DNA of 64,000 bases from Orientallactaga sibirica (GCA_036365145.1 JAEOAD010000025.1:29211001-29275000), one strand, 5' to 3'. Counted from the first letter of the stretch, positions 1-10,530 are shown. Notes: a model not told the origin generated them from the letters alone. Program-made: numbers and translations.

Positions 1-97
1 ACTATGTACTCTCAGGGTGGCCTCGAACTCATGGCAATCCTCCCACCTCTTCCTCCCAAGTGCTGGGATTAAAGGCGTGCACCACCATGCCCAGCTT
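1..97 (-). repeat. B1 SINE, cut by window edge
   Basis: Antisense B1: the 'CTGGGATTAAAGGCGTGCAC' end followed by the CACCATGCCCAGCT head complement. The right part of the element lies outside the window. Confidence 0.9.
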
Positions 98-111
98 TGA
101 AAGATATTTTT

Positions 112-255
112 ATGGGGCTAGACAGAGTTAAGGCACTTGCCTGTGAAACCTAAGGACCCATGTTCAACTCCCCAGATCCCACATAAGACAGATGCACAAG
201 GTGACACACACACGTCTGGAGTTCAATTACAATGACTAGAGGCCGTGATGCACCA

Positions 256-288
<33 letters not shown>
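112..288 (+). repeat. B2-type tRNA-derived SINE
   Basis: Diverged copy with the TTAAGGCACTTGCCTG box, the CCAGATGCACAAGGTG-like middle and a CT-rich 3' part. It runs into an oppositely oriented copy through a shared CT run. Confidence 0.8.
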
Positions 289-292
<4 letters not shown>

Positions 293-466
293 ATTTGAGA
301 GAACAGTATATGGGCATGCCAGGGCCTCCTGCCACTGCAAGTGGACTCCAGATGCACATTTCACTTTGTAAATCTGGCTTTATGTGGGTCCTGGGGAATC
401 AATCTTGGGCCATCAGACTTTTCAAGCAAGAGCCTTTAACCTCTGAGCTATCTCCCTAGCCCTAGC
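289..466 (-). repeat. B2-type tRNA-derived SINE
   Basis: Antisense copy: TATTTGAGAGA start, CCAGGGCCTCCTGCCACTGC middle, and GAGCTATCTCCCTAGCC as the complement of the tRNA-like head. It is tail-to-tail with the preceding copy. Confidence 0.8.
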
Positions 467-479
467 CCCAAACTAGCCA

Positions 480-760
480 TACTTCTAGGATCTACACAAG
501 AAAAAGGAAACAAATGCCTGCACAAAAACTTGCAGTGCATCCATCATAAACTACTTATAGCAGCCCAAATATCCACCAACTTGTAAAAGCACACCACAAG
601 TTATCCACAAATGCAACCCTATTCAGCAAGACAAAGGAGCACACTACTGCCATGCACAGCCCCAGACTGACCCTAAACAACTGCTGGGAGAGTCCACACT
701 GAGAAGCGGTCCATCACAAAGGGACATAAGGACAGTTAGGTCCATATGACAGAAGGTATG
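480..760 (+). repeat. Possible old L1 fragment
   Basis: A stretch with 'ATAGCAGCCCAAATATCCACCAAC' and 'CTATTCAGCAAGACAAAGGA' order resembles the 3' part of old mammalian L1 elements (…AGCAGCC…AAATGTCCATCAAC…TATTCAGCC…). It is heavily diverged and the ends are uncertain. Confidence 0.5.
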
Positions 761-1148
761 TTCACTATTTTCACTTGGGAGATAGCATCATGTATGTGTA
801 CCCAGGGTCAAACTGCATCTATATAGCTATGTACTGTGTCTACGCACTGATGTATATAAATATGCCTTACTAAAACTAGTCAAAGAAAAAACAGCATAAA
901 ATGAAGTTGCCCTCCTAAATTACAGCACTGCAGAAGCACACTTTTTTATTGCTCATAAAAGTCTGCCCCAAGACAACCCATTCCCTCTCTTCGTCAGAGC
1001 ACTGCTGGATTATAAAATGAGGCAATGGCCTTTGAATTTAAATGGGAGGAAATTATAATATGTATATACAATCTTGTAATTTATGTGAACATGCATATGA
1101 TTATTTCAAAACCTATTAATGGACAGGCAGCACAAGTAATTGGTAAAA
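761..1148. other. Unassigned intronic sequence
   Basis: AT-rich, no coding potential and no repeat family that I recognise. Inferred to be ARHGEF11 intron 1. Confidence 0.5.
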
Positions 1149-1154
1149 ACAAGT

Positions 1155-1369
1155 ATTTTTATTTATTTATTTGAGAGACAGAAAGAGAGAAAGAGAAAGA
1201 GAGAGAGAGAGAGAGAGAATAGGCACACCAGGGCCTCCAGCCACTGCAGAACTTAACTCCAGATGCATGCGCCCCTTGTGCATCTGGCTTCTGTAGGTCC
1301 TGAGAATCGAACTGGGATCCTTTGGCTTTGCAGGCAAACTCCTTAACCGCTAAGCCATCTCTCCAGCCC
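1155..1369 (-). repeat. B2-type tRNA-derived SINE
   Basis: Antisense full-length copy from the TATTTATTTGAGAGA tail complement to GCTAAGCCATCTCTCCAGCCCC. It is flanked by ACAAGT on both sides (1149-1154 and 1374-1379). Confidence 0.95.
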
Positions 1370-1379
1370 CTGAACAAGT

Positions 1380-1543
1380 TTTTTTTTTTTTTTTTTTTTT
1401 TGGTTTTTGAAGTAGGGTTTCACTGTAGCTCAGGCTGACCTGGAATTCACTATGTAGTCTCCGGGTGGCCTCGAACTCACGGTGATCCTCCTACCTTTGC
1501 CTCTCCAATGCTGGGATTAAAGGTGTGCACTACCACGCCCGGC
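1380..1543 (-). repeat. B1 SINE
   Basis: Antisense B1 with a 22-nt poly-T tail complement and the CCACGCCCGGC head. ACAAGT flanks it on both sides (1374 and 1544). Confidence 0.95.
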
Positions 1544-1549
1544 ACAAGT

Positions 1550-1714
1550 TTTTTTTTTTTTTTTTTTTTTTGGTTTTTTCGAGGTAGAGTTTCACTCTGG
1601 CCCAGGCTGACCTGGAATTCACTATGTAGTCTCCGGGTGGCCTCGAACTCACGGTGATCCTCCTACCTCTGCCTCCAGTGCTGGGATTAAAAGCGTGCGC
1701 CACCACTCCCGGCT
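1550..1714 (-). repeat. B1 SINE
   Basis: A second antisense B1 beside the previous one, again with poly-T at its left end and ACAAGT on both sides (1544 and 1715). Confidence 0.95.
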
Positions 1715-1741
1715 ACAAGTATTTTTTAAAAACAGAATTTT

Positions 1742-1885
1742 AGCTGGGCGTGGTGGCGCACGCCTTTAATCCCAGCACTCGGGAGGCAGAGGTAGGAGGA
1801 TCGCCGTGAGTTCTAGGCCACCCTGAGACTACATAGTGAATTCCAGGTCAGCCTGAGCTACAGTGAAACCCTACTTCAAAAAATT
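1742..1885 (+). repeat. B1 SINE
   Basis: Sense B1: GCTGGGCGTGGTGGCGCACG head, TACATAGTGAATTCCAGG middle and an A-rich tail. Confidence 0.95.
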
Positions 1886-1974
1886 TAAAAAAATTTTTTA
1901 TTTGCTTTTATAATACCATATATGGTTCTGTTTTTCAGTAGATCTGATCTTAGGAACCTAACATTAAAATGAAC

Positions 1975-2154
1975 TTAGCTGTTAAGGTGCTTGCCTGTGA
2001 AGCCTAAGGACCTATGTTCGACTCCCCAGATCCCACGTAATCCAGATGCACAAGATAACACATGCACAAGGTCACACATGTGCACAAGGTGGCACATGTA
2101 TCTGGAGTTCAATTGCAGTAGCTGGAGGCCCTAGTGCACCAATTCTCTCATTCA

Positions 2155-2201
<47 letters not shown>

Positions 2202-2203
2202 AA
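1975..2203 (+). repeat. B2-type SINE with (AAAT)n tail
   Basis: Sense copy with an expanded AAAT tail (about 2155-2203). The segment around 2045-2100 holds extra tandem copies of a CACATG-GCACAAGGT motif, so the middle is longer than usual. Confidence 0.85.
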
Positions 2204-2212
2204 TGAACTGTC

Positions 2213-2375
2213 CTGGGGTTGGGGAGATGGCTCAATAGTGAAGTGCTCACTCTGCAAGCATGAGGACTTGAATTCAACCCTCAGCCCCCATGGAAAATGC
2301 TGGGCTTGCTGGCTAGCCAGTCCAGTCTAACTGGTATTTGCAGGTCAATGTGAGACTCTATCTCAAAGAGGTAGA
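2213..2375 (+). repeat. Diverged tRNA-derived SINE
   Basis: The head GGGTTGGGGAGATGGCTCA and the phrase GCAAGCATGAGGAC resemble tRNA-derived SINEs, but the body (CATGGAAAATGCTGGGC…) differs from the common family here. A similar body occurs at 62248-62360. Confidence 0.6.
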
Positions 2376-2508
2376 TGGAGCTAGGTGTGGTGGCATATGC
2401 CTTAATCCCAGCACCTGGAAGGCTGAGGTGGGAGGATTTGTGAGTTTGAGGCCAGCCTAGGGCTACAGAGTAAGTTTCAGGTTAGCCTGGGCTAGAGTGA
2501 GACTCTAC
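2376..2508 (+). repeat. Old B1 SINE
   Basis: Diverged sense B1: TAGGTGTGGTGGCATATGCC head and GGGCTAGAGTGAGACTCTAC end. Confidence 0.8.
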
Positions 2509-2597
2509 CACTAAAAGAAAAAAGAAACAAAGAAAAAAGGAAGGAAGAGAGGGGGAGGGAGGGAAGAAAGAAGGAAAGAAAGAAGGAAAGAGGCAAA
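2509..2597 (+). repeat. Purine-rich simple repeat
   Basis: An A/G-only tract (GAAA, GGAA, GGGA units) that follows the B1 tail and probably grew from it. Confidence 0.85.
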
Positions 2598-2722
2598 GAG
2601 CTAGCCTTGGTAGCGCATGCCGTAATGCTAGTATTCTGGAGATAGCAAGTTTGAAAACAGCCTGACCTACAAAGCAAGTTCCAGGTTAGCCAGGGCCTCA
2701 CAGTGAAATGGGGTCTCAAAAC
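2598..2722 (+). repeat. Old B1-like fragment
   Basis: Strongly diverged sense B1: 'TGGTAGCGCATGCCGTAATGC' and 'AAGCAAGTTCCAGGTTAGCC' keep the B1 order. Confidence 0.6.
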
Positions 2723-2764
2723 ACCACACCCATACACATACATACAGACACAAAAGGTAGGGGG

Positions 2765-2985
2765 AAGCACTGAATAGACATTTGATATATCAGTGCCTAA
2801 TAAGTGCTGAAAAAGATCTTAACATCAGTGTCATTAAGGACACACAAATCAAAGTCAGACAGAGACCCAGGAGACAACTACTGGGATGACTAATACAGAT
2901 TGCAGACAATACATGCTGCATGGAGAAACTGGAGCCCTGGCACGCTGCTGGTAGAATGAAAACTGGTGCAACCAGTCTGGAAAAT
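2765..2985 (+). repeat. Old L1 ORF2-end fragment
   Basis: The order ATCAGTGTCATTAAGGACAC, AAATCAAAGTCAGACAG, CTACTGGGATGACTAAT, GGAGAAACTGGAGCCCTGGC, GCTGCTGGTAGAATGAAAA matches the conserved end of ORF2 in old mammalian L1. It is non-coding now. Confidence 0.8.
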
Positions 2986-2989
2986 TCTC

Positions 2990-3132
2990 CTTTTTCTGAG
3001 GCAGGGTGTCATTCTAACCCACACTAACCTGGAACTCACTCTGTCATTCCATGCTGGCCTCGAACTCACAGCTATCCTCCTACCTCTGCCTGAGTGATGT
3101 GATTAAAGGTGTACACCACCACAACCAGCCCT
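2990..3132 (-). repeat. Old B1 SINE
   Basis: Antisense diverged B1, from TGAGGCAGGGTGTCATTC to GTGTACACCACCACAACCAG. Confidence 0.85.
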
Positions 3133-3173
3133 TTTTTTTTGAAAAATATATTTTTTTAAAAAGGTGGAGGAAA

Positions 3174-3338
3174 GCCGGGCGTGGTGGCACACGCCTTTAA
3201 TCCCAGCACTCGGGAGGCAGAAGTAAGAGGATCACCGAGAGTTCAGTGCCACCCTGAGACTACATAGTGAAGTCCAGGTCAGCCTGGGCCAGAGTGAGAC
3301 CCTACCTCGAAAAACCAAAAAAAAAAAAAAAAAAAAAG
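3174..3338 (+). repeat. B1 SINE
   Basis: Sense young B1 with GCCGGGCGTGGTGGCACACG head, CTCGAAAAACC end and poly-A tail. Confidence 0.95.
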
Positions 3339-3344
3339 GTGGAG

Positions 3345-3660
3345 GGAGGCTTCTAATCAACCTTCCAGATGTAAGCCACCTGAATTACAGTTTGACGACC
3401 CCTTGAGCAGCCCACACCCACGCCTGAGCGTGCCTTAGCATCCCCTGCGCGGCTCTGAGCAGCCCACATCCATACTCTCAGTGTGCTTTCCTTCTCTTCT
3501 CGAGCCTGCCTTCCTGCCTCCTTCCCTCCCTCTCCCTTCCCCTCTTTCTTTTTTCCTTCTCTCTCTTTCTCTCTGGCCTCCTGGGCTTATGACAATACTC
3601 CTAAGTACTCAACTGTGGGTGTGGCCACCGGGCCTAGAGACCACCTTTTGTAACACCGTT
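3345..3660. other. Unassigned; CT-rich part
   Basis: Contains a small direct repeat (GAGCAGCCCACA at about 3403 and 3458) and a CT-rich run at 3510-3575. No gene is seen. Confidence 0.5.
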
Positions 3661-3663
3661 TAG

Positions 3664-3833
3664 GTTTGGCTTTTGTTTTGGTTTTGGCTTTTCGAGGTAA
3701 GGTCTCACTCTAGTCCAGGCTGACCTGGAATTCACTATGTAGTCTCAGGGTGCCCTCGAACTCACAGCTATGCACCCACCCCTGCCTCCTGAGTGCTGGA
3801 AGTAAAGGCGTGAGCTACCACCTCCCGCCTTGC
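3664..3833 (-). repeat. B1 SINE
   Basis: Antisense B1: CGAGGTAAGGTCTCACTC to GTGAGCTACCACCTCCCGCC. Confidence 0.9.
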
Positions 3834-3953
3834 TGTTTTTTTTTTTTTTTGAGATAGGGTCTCACTCTGTAGCCAAGGCTGGCCTTGAACTCATGGCAAT
3901 CTGCCTGCCTCCCGAGTGCTGGGACAATGAGCGTGAGCCACCATGCCTGGCTA
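3834..3953 (-). repeat. Old B1 SINE
   Basis: Antisense, shorter and older B1, from GAGATAGGGTCTCACTCTG to CCACCATGCCTGGCT. Confidence 0.85.
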
Positions 3954-4144
3954 ATATCAATAGATTCTCCAACTCTGCTTCACACTGACTCTTCCTGAAA
4001 TTCTTTTCTGTGCTGAGGCCATAGATGCTGGATTTAGCCTGCCAAGGTCCCTAAAATGTTCAGGGAATTCTCAGGTGTGCAGGCAAGTGCCATTAACTAC
4101 TGAGCCATTGCTCCTGCTCTCATCTGTACTTCCACAGAAAAGCT

Positions 4145-6580
4145 CTCCAAAGAGACTGAGGAGGACAGGCAGCGGTCACACAACCAACCAACAGTCAAAG
4201 AGACTGAGGAGGACAGGCAGTGGTCACACAACCAACAGTCAAAGAGACTGAGGAGGACAGGCAGTGGTCACACAACCAACCAACAGTCAAAGAGACTGAG
4301 GAGGACAGGCAGTGGTCACACAACCAACCAACTGTCAAAGAGACTGAGGAGGACAGGCAGTGGTCACACAACCAACCAACAGTCAAAGAGACTGAGGAGG
4401 ACAGGCAGTGGTCACACAACCAACCAACTGTCAAAGAGACTGAGGAGGACAGGCAGTGGTCACACAACCAACCAACAGTCAAAGAGACTGAGGAGGACAG
4501 GCAGTGGTCACACAACCAACCAACAGTCAGAGACTGAGAAAGACAGGCAGTGGTCACACAACCAACAGTCAAAGAGACTGAGGAGGACAGGCAGTGGTCA
4601 CACAACCAACCAACAGTCAGAGACTGAGAAAGACAGGCAGTGGTCACACAACCAACAGTCAAAGAGACTGAGGAGGACAGGCAGTGGTCACACAACCAAC
4701 AGTCAAAGAGACTGAGGAGGACAGGCAGTGGTCACACAACCAACAGTCAAAGAGACTGAGGAGGACAGGCAGTGGGTCAAAGAGACTGAGGAGGACAGGC
4801 AGTGGTCACACAACCAACCAACTGTCAAAGAGACTGAGGAGGACAGGCAGTGGTCACACAACCAACTGTCAAAGAGACTGAGGAGGACAGGCAGTGGTCA
4901 CACAACCAACCAACTGTCAAAGAGACTGAGGAGGACAGGCAGTGGTCATACAACCAACAGTCGAAGAGACTGAGGAGGACAGGCAACTGTCAAAGAGACA
5001 ACAGTGGTCACACAACCAACAGTCGAAGAGACAGGACAGGCAGTGGTCACACAACCAACCAACTGTCAAAGAGACTGAGGAGGACAGGCAGTGGTCAACA
5101 GTCAAAGACTGAGGAGGACAGGCAGTGGTCACACAACCAACCAACTGTCAAAGAGACTGAGGAACAGGCAACCAACAGTCAAAGAGACTGAGGAGGAAGG
5201 CAGTGGTCACACAACCAACCAACAGTCAAAGAGACTGAGGACAGGCAGTGGTCACACAACCAACCAACAGCAGTGGTCAGACTGAGGAACAGGCAACCAA
5301 CAGTCAAAGTCAAAGACTGAGGAGGAGGCAGTGGTCACACAACCAACCAACAGTCAAAGACTGAGGAGGACAGGCAGTGGTCACACAACCAACCAACAGT
5401 CAAAAGAGGAGGACAGGCAGTGGTCACACAACCAACCAACCAACAGGCAGACTGAGGAGGACAGGCAGTGGTCACACAACCAACCAACAGTCAAAGAGAC
5501 TGAGGAGGACAGGCAGTGGTCACACAACCAACCAACAGTCAAAGAGACTGAGGAGGACAGGCAGTGGTCACAGGCAGTCAAAGAGACTGAGGAGGACAGG
5601 CAGTGGTCACACAACCAACCAACTGTCAAAGAGACTGAGGAGGACAGGCAGTGGTCACACAACCAACCAACCAACAGTCAAAGAGACTGAGGAGGACAGG
5701 CAGTGGTCACACAACCAACCAACAGTCAAAGAGACTGAGGAGGACAGGCAGTGGTCACACAACCAACCAACAGTCAAAGAGACTGAGGAGGACAGGCAGT
5801 GGTCACACAACCAACAGTCAAAGAGACTGAGGAGGACAGGCAGTGGTCACACAACCAACCAACTGTCAAAGAGACTGAGGAGGACAGGCAGTGGTCACAC
5901 AACCAACCAACTGTCAAAGAGACTGAGGAGGACAGGCAGTGGTCACACAACCAACCAACAGTCAAAGAGACTGAGGAGGACAGGCAGTGGTCACACAACC
6001 AACCAACAGTCAAAGAGTGGTCACACAACCAACCAACAGTGACTGAGGAGGACAGGCAGTGGTCACACAACCAACCAACAGTCAAAGAGACTGAGTGGAG
6101 GACAGGCAGTGGTCAACCAACCAACTGTCAAAGAGACTGAGGAGGACAAGTGGTCACACAACCAACCAACTGTCAAAGAGACTGAGGAGGACAGGCAGTG
6201 GTCACACAACCAACCAACAGTCAAAGAGACTGAGGAGGACAGGCAGTGGTCATCAAAGAGACTGAGGAGGACAGGCAGTGGTCACACAACCAACCAACTG
6301 TCAAAGAGACTGAGGAGGACAGGCAGTGGTCACACAACCAACCAACTGTCAAAGAGACTGAGGAGGACAGGCAGTGGTCACACAACCAACCAACAGTCAA
6401 AGAGACTGAGGAGGACAGGCAGTGGTCACACAACCAACCCAGTCAAAGAGACTGAGGAGGACAGGCAGTGGTCACACAACCAACCAACAGTCAAAGAGAC
6501 TGAGGAGGACAGGCAGTGGTCACACAACCAACCAACAGTCAAAGAGACTGAGGAGGACAGGCAGTGGTCACACAACCAAC
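4145..6580. repeat. 48-bp minisatellite array
   Basis: Tandem array of about 2.4 kb and roughly 50 units. The unit is TCAAAGAGACTGAGGAGGAC followed by AGGCAGTGGTCACACAACCA and ACCAACAG (48 bp), with a frequent 44-bp form lacking one ACCA. A/T variants occur at the join (ACAGTC or ACTGTC). Units at 4950-5420 are more broken, with partial copies. Because 48 is divisible by three, several frames stay open (TVKETEEDRQWSHNQP on the plus strand); there is no sign of a real gene. It lies in inferred ARHGEF11 intron 1. Confidence 0.97.
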
Positions 6581-6689
6581 AGCTCCCTGTTAGTTACTAG
6601 GAGGGAGGGAAGGCACTTGTATGGCAAATCTCTCCATATTGAAAACAGTAGACAAGTATTGCCAGTGTTACTTTATCTAAAGCAGCTGG

Positions 6690-6890
6690 GACTAGAGAGA
6701 GACAGCTTAGTGGTAAAGGCACTTGCCAGCAAAGCCAAAGGACCCAGGTTCTCTTCCCCAGCACCTATGCGAAAAGCCAGATGCAAAAAGTGACACGTGC
6801 GCCTGGAGTTCGTTTGAGTGGCTAGAGGCTCTGGTGCACCCATTCTCTCTATGTGCCTCTTTCTTTCCTCTCAAATAAAATATTTCAAAA
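6690..6890 (+). repeat. B2-type SINE
   Basis: Sense copy: AGCTTAGTGGTAAAGGCACT head, CCAGATGCAAAAAGTG middle, CCCATTCTCTCT end. Confidence 0.9.
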
Positions 6891-6915
6891 ACCCACAACT
6901 TAAAAAAAAAAAAAA

Positions 6916-7075
6916 GCAAGCCAGGTGTGGTGGCGCACACCTTTCATCGCAGCACTTGGGAGGATGAGGTAGGAGTTTCACTGTGCGTTCGAGGCCACCC
7001 TGAGACTACATAGTGAATTCCAGGTCAACCTGAGCTAGAGTGAAACCCTACCTTGAAAGAAAAAAAAAAAAAAAA
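6916..7075 (+). repeat. B1 SINE
   Basis: Sense B1 with AGCCAGGTGTGGTGGCGCAC head and poly-A tail. Confidence 0.9.
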
Positions 7076-7079
7076 GCAG

Positions 7080-7235
7080 CTGGGCCGGGCATGGAGGCGC
7101 ATGCTTTCAATCCCAGCACTCAGGAGGCAGAGGTAGGAGGATCACCATGAGTTCAAGGCCACCCTGAGACTACATAGTGAATTCCAGGTCAGCCTGGACT
7201 ACAGTGGAACCCTACCTCAAAAAACAAAAACAAAA
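7080..7235 (+). repeat. B1 SINE
   Basis: Sense B1 next to the previous one. The flanks share AGCAGCTGGG / ACAGCTGGGG-like sequence. Confidence 0.9.
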
Positions 7236-7261
7236 GCAAAAACAAACAAACAAAAACAACA

Positions 7262-7455
7262 GCTGGGGGGCTCAGTGAGAGATGACTCAGTGATCAAAAG
7301 CAACTGCTTGCAAAGCCTGCAGCCCAGGTTCAGTTCCCCAGTACCCATGAAAAAGCTAGATGCTCAAAATGATGCATACATCTGGAGTTCATCTGCAGTA
7401 GCAAGAGAGCCTGGCATGCCCATTCTCTCCCTCCACTTGCAAATTAAAAAAAAAA
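7262..7455 (+). repeat. B2-type SINE, diverged
   Basis: Sense copy with a diverged head (AGAGATGACTCAGTGATCAA) and a CCCATTCTCTCCCTCC end. Confidence 0.8.
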
Positions 7456-7457
7456 GG

Positions 7458-7660
7458 GGGGGGCTGGAGAGATGGCTTAGTGGTTAAGGCATTTGCCTGC
7501 AAAGCCAAAGGACCAAGGTTTGATTCCCCAGGACCCACGTAAGCCAGATGCACAAGGTGGTGCAAGTGTCTGGAGTTCATTTGCAGTGGCTGGATGCCCT
7601 GGTGCACTCATTCTCTCTCTCCTCTTTCTCTCAAATATATTAATAAAACTTAAAATTTAA
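7458..7660 (+). repeat. B2-type SINE
   Basis: Sense full-length copy: GGGCTGGAGAGATGGCTTAG to CTCTCAAATATATTAATAAA. Confidence 0.95.
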
Positions 7661-7679
7661 AAAAATAAATATTTTTTTA

Positions 7680-8097
7680 AAGCAGCTAGGACAAATCTGT
7701 TGACATTCCCCTGTAGAAAGAAGAGCATGGAAGGGCACCAGAGCCACACCTCAGATCTTAAGAGTTGCCTCTGCTAGCTGCATGCGATGACACCATGAGG
7801 TCTTGGAGGAGACAGAGTAGAGAGGGAGGGCAATGAGGTCCACTGAAACAGCTCCTTCGGGGTCTCCACCTTCTGTAAGTAGGCCCTCGCCCAGAGGATG
7901 ACTCCCACATCTGTGCTGGGATAAGGATTCTCAGCAGTGCAGCAGCTGCTTTGGGGGCTCCATGGTCCTCACCCTGTTCTATAAGTAACCCCATTAAGCT
8001 CACTGGTTCACCATAACTGGTTTTGGTATAATTGTACTTTGGTCTGCCATCTGTGTCCTATGTGGGGTGAAAAGAGGTGTGCTCACACTTCCCGGAG
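7680..8097. other. Unassigned intronic sequence
   Basis: Single-copy-looking DNA with no recognised coding exon. An 81-aa open frame on the minus strand has no family resemblance. Confidence 0.5.
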
Positions 8098-8124
8098 AAA
8101 CACACACACACACACACACACACA
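8098..8124. repeat. (CA)n microsatellite
   Basis: About 13 CA dinucleotides. Confidence 0.97.
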
Positions 8125-8302
8125 ACAGCAGTTCATTTAAGGGAGGTGTGGCAGTTAACCTTGTCGTTGCTGGGACAGAATAACCCCCAGATGCAGCTTA
8201 CGGAAGGAAGGAAAGGGCTTCTTTCCAGCCCACAGTTCTGAGGGAAGTTTCTGAAGCTGCCTCAAATAAATTTTTAAAATATTTTTTTAAAAAACTTCAA
8301 GA

Positions 8303-8470
8303 CAGCCGGGCGTGGTGGCGCATGCCTTTAATCCCAGCACTCGGGAGGCAGAGGTAGGAGGATTGCCAAGAGTTCAAGGCCACCCTGAGACTACATAGTT
8401 AATTCCAGGTCAGCCTGCACCAGAGGGAGACCCTACCTCGAAAAACCAAAAGCAAAAAAGAGAAAAAAAA
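8303..8470 (+). repeat. B1 SINE
   Basis: Sense B1, flanked on both sides by AAACTTCAAGACA (8291-8304 and 8471-8483). Confidence 0.95.
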
Positions 8471-8483
8471 AAACTTCAAGACA

Positions 8484-8620
8484 AAGCCAGGCGTGGTCGC
8501 GCACGCCTTTAATCCCAGCACTCGGGAGGCAGAGGTAGGAGGATCGCCAAGAGTTCGAGGCCACCCTGAGACTACATAGTTAATTCCAGGTCAGCCTGGG
8601 CCAGAGTGAGACCCTACCTC

Positions 8621-8650
<30 letters not shown>
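8484..8650 (+). repeat. B1 SINE
   Basis: Sense B1 with a 29-nt poly-A tail, flanked by the same CTTCAAGACA target as its neighbours. Confidence 0.95.
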
Positions 8651-8653
<3 letters not shown>

Positions 8654-8664
8654 CTTCAAGACAA

Positions 8665-8832
8665 GGCTGGAGAAATGGCTTAGTGGTTAAGATGCTTGCT
8701 GGCAAAGCCAAAGAACCCAGGTTCAATTCCCTAGTACCCACGTAAAGCCAGTGGCATATGCATCTGGAGTTCATTTACGTGACTAAAGTCCTTGGTGTGA
8801 CCATTCTATCTGCCTTTTTCTCTCTCTCTCTT
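8665..8832 (+). repeat. B2-type SINE
   Basis: Sense copy starting right after GACTTCAAGACAA. It shows the head AGGCTGGAGAAATGGCTTAG. Confidence 0.9.
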
Positions 8833-8842
8833 AAAACTAAGG

Positions 8843-9058
8843 GCTGAAGAGATAGCTTGGCAGTTAAGGCACTTGCCTGCAAAACCAAAGGACCCAGGTT
8901 TGATTCCCTAGTACCCACATAAGCCAGATGCACAAAGTGGTACATGTGTCTGGAGTTCATTTGCAGTGGCTCGAAGCCCTGATGTGCCCATTCTCTGTAT
9001 GTCTCTTCTCTTCTCTCTTTCTGCTTGCAAATAAATAAAATAAATTTATTTAAAAACA
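8843..9058 (+). repeat. B2-type SINE
   Basis: Sense copy: GGCTGAAGAGATAGCTTGGC to an AAATAAA-rich tail. Confidence 0.9.
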
Positions 9059-9061
9059 AAA

Positions 9062-9298
9062 TAAACTGGATATCCATGACCTCACAGTGCCTGACACTTC
9101 CTACACAAGACCATCATAGTAGGAGGAAAAGATGACATCAAACTGAAAAGAGAGACTGACTGAGAGGGGGAGGGGATATGATGGAGAGTGAAGTTTCAAA
9201 GGGGAAAGTGTGAGAAGGGAGGGAAGTATCATGGGATATTGTCTACAATTAAAGAAGTTGTCAATAAAAAAATAAACAATAAATTAAAAGAAAAAAAA
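9062..9298 (+). mobile_element. L1 3' end (5'-truncated)
   Basis: GAGGGGGAGGGGATATGATGG, AGTTTCAAAGGGGAAAGTG, ATGGGATATTGTCTACAATT and GTCAATAAAAAAATAAA follow the order of rodent L1 3' UTRs. It ends in an A-rich tail and then CTTCAAGACA. A short 3' fragment with no ORF. Confidence 0.8.
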
Positions 9299-9311
9299 AA
9301 AAACCTTCAAG

Positions 9312-9512
9312 ACAGGGCTGGAAAGATGGCTCCATGATTAAAGGTGTTTTCTTGCAAAGCTTGATGGCCTGAGTTCAATTCCCTAGTACCCATGTAAAGC
9401 CAGATGCACAGGTGGCTCACATGCCTGAAGTTTGTTTGCAGTGGCAAGAGGCACTGGTGCACCCATACTCTGTGTCTGTCCCCTCCTCAAAGAAGTAAAA
9501 ATATTTCTAAAA
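9312..9512 (+). repeat. B2-type SINE
   Basis: Sense copy beginning GGGCTGGAAAGATGGCTCC, followed by AAATTCAAGACA, the last copy of the shared target. Confidence 0.9.
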
Positions 9513-9523
9513 AATTCAAGACA

Positions 9524-10195
9524 CTAAAAATCCCAGTTGTGTGATCTCTGAGCCCAATTTTGAGGGAAGTGACAAGACCTAGAATTCTTAGAACCAGAGA
9601 ACACCAGAGCACCCCTTGAGTAAAGAAACCACAGCCATGGCCCAGGCTCCGGCCCAGTGAAGAACAACGGACTCTCTGTGGAAGGAAGCATGTTCTAGAG
9701 ACACAGCTCTTTCAGTACCTAACCCACATTTCAAGAACTCTTACTAATTTCTAAGAGGAATCAATGATACTCCACACATCGTTCCTACTGAAAAACTCAG
9801 ATCAGTTTTGGGAAATCACTTCAGGAAATTTATTCTCTTACTTTATCCAAAACTAGAATTATGTATACTTAATTTTGACACTGTCAGCTTTGACATTTCT
9901 ATAAGACTCACTTTTTTATTTTTTGCATGACTTTAATTTTCAAATTATAAAAAATACTATGAAAAGAGCTAAGCAAGGTTTCACAGATGGGAGCCCAGAA
10001 CTTATGTTTCATTAGCTTATGTGGTTCAATTAGCCCATTTAATCAGTATTTATTGGATGTTTATTGTGTGATAGGTACCAAGTTAGGTGGTAAGGTCAGA
10101 GTGTTCCACTGAAGAAATTCATAGCAAAGAAAACCTCTCCTGGTGTGTAAGTTTTGGAACAGGTAGTTTAAAATAAAATGTACTGCTGTAAGAGC
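9524..10195. other. Unassigned intronic sequence
   Basis: AT-rich, single-copy-looking. No gene seen on either strand. Confidence 0.5.
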
Positions 10196-10283
10196 CAGCT
10201 GGGCATGTTGGCAGCACTTGGGAGGCTGAGGCAGAAGTGCCAAGTTTGAGGGGTGGGCTATAGAGTGAGACCACCTCAAAAGA
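10196..10283 (+). repeat. Old B1 fragment
   Basis: GAGCTGGGCATGTTGGCAGC…GTGGGCTATAGAGTGAGACC keeps B1 order, with internal loss. Confidence 0.65.
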
Positions 10284-10327
10284 GCAACCCACACAGAATG
10301 TACAAATTAATTAAGAGCACAGTGTAA

Positions 10328-10475
10328 ACTGGAATGGGTGGCACACGCCTTTAATACCAACACTTGGGAGGCAGAGGTAGAAGGATCACTGTGAGTTGGA
10401 GGGCAGCCTAAGAGTACATGGTAAATTCCAGGTCAGCCTGGACTAGAGTGAGCCCCTACTTCTAAAAACCAAAAA

Positions 10476-10530
<55 letters not shown>

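Noticed and set aside
4195..6793. Open frames with TVKETEEDRQWSHNQP-like repeats, or the CLSSSVSLTVG form on the other strand
   Set aside because: By-products of the 48-bp unit. No start, splice or promoter signal.
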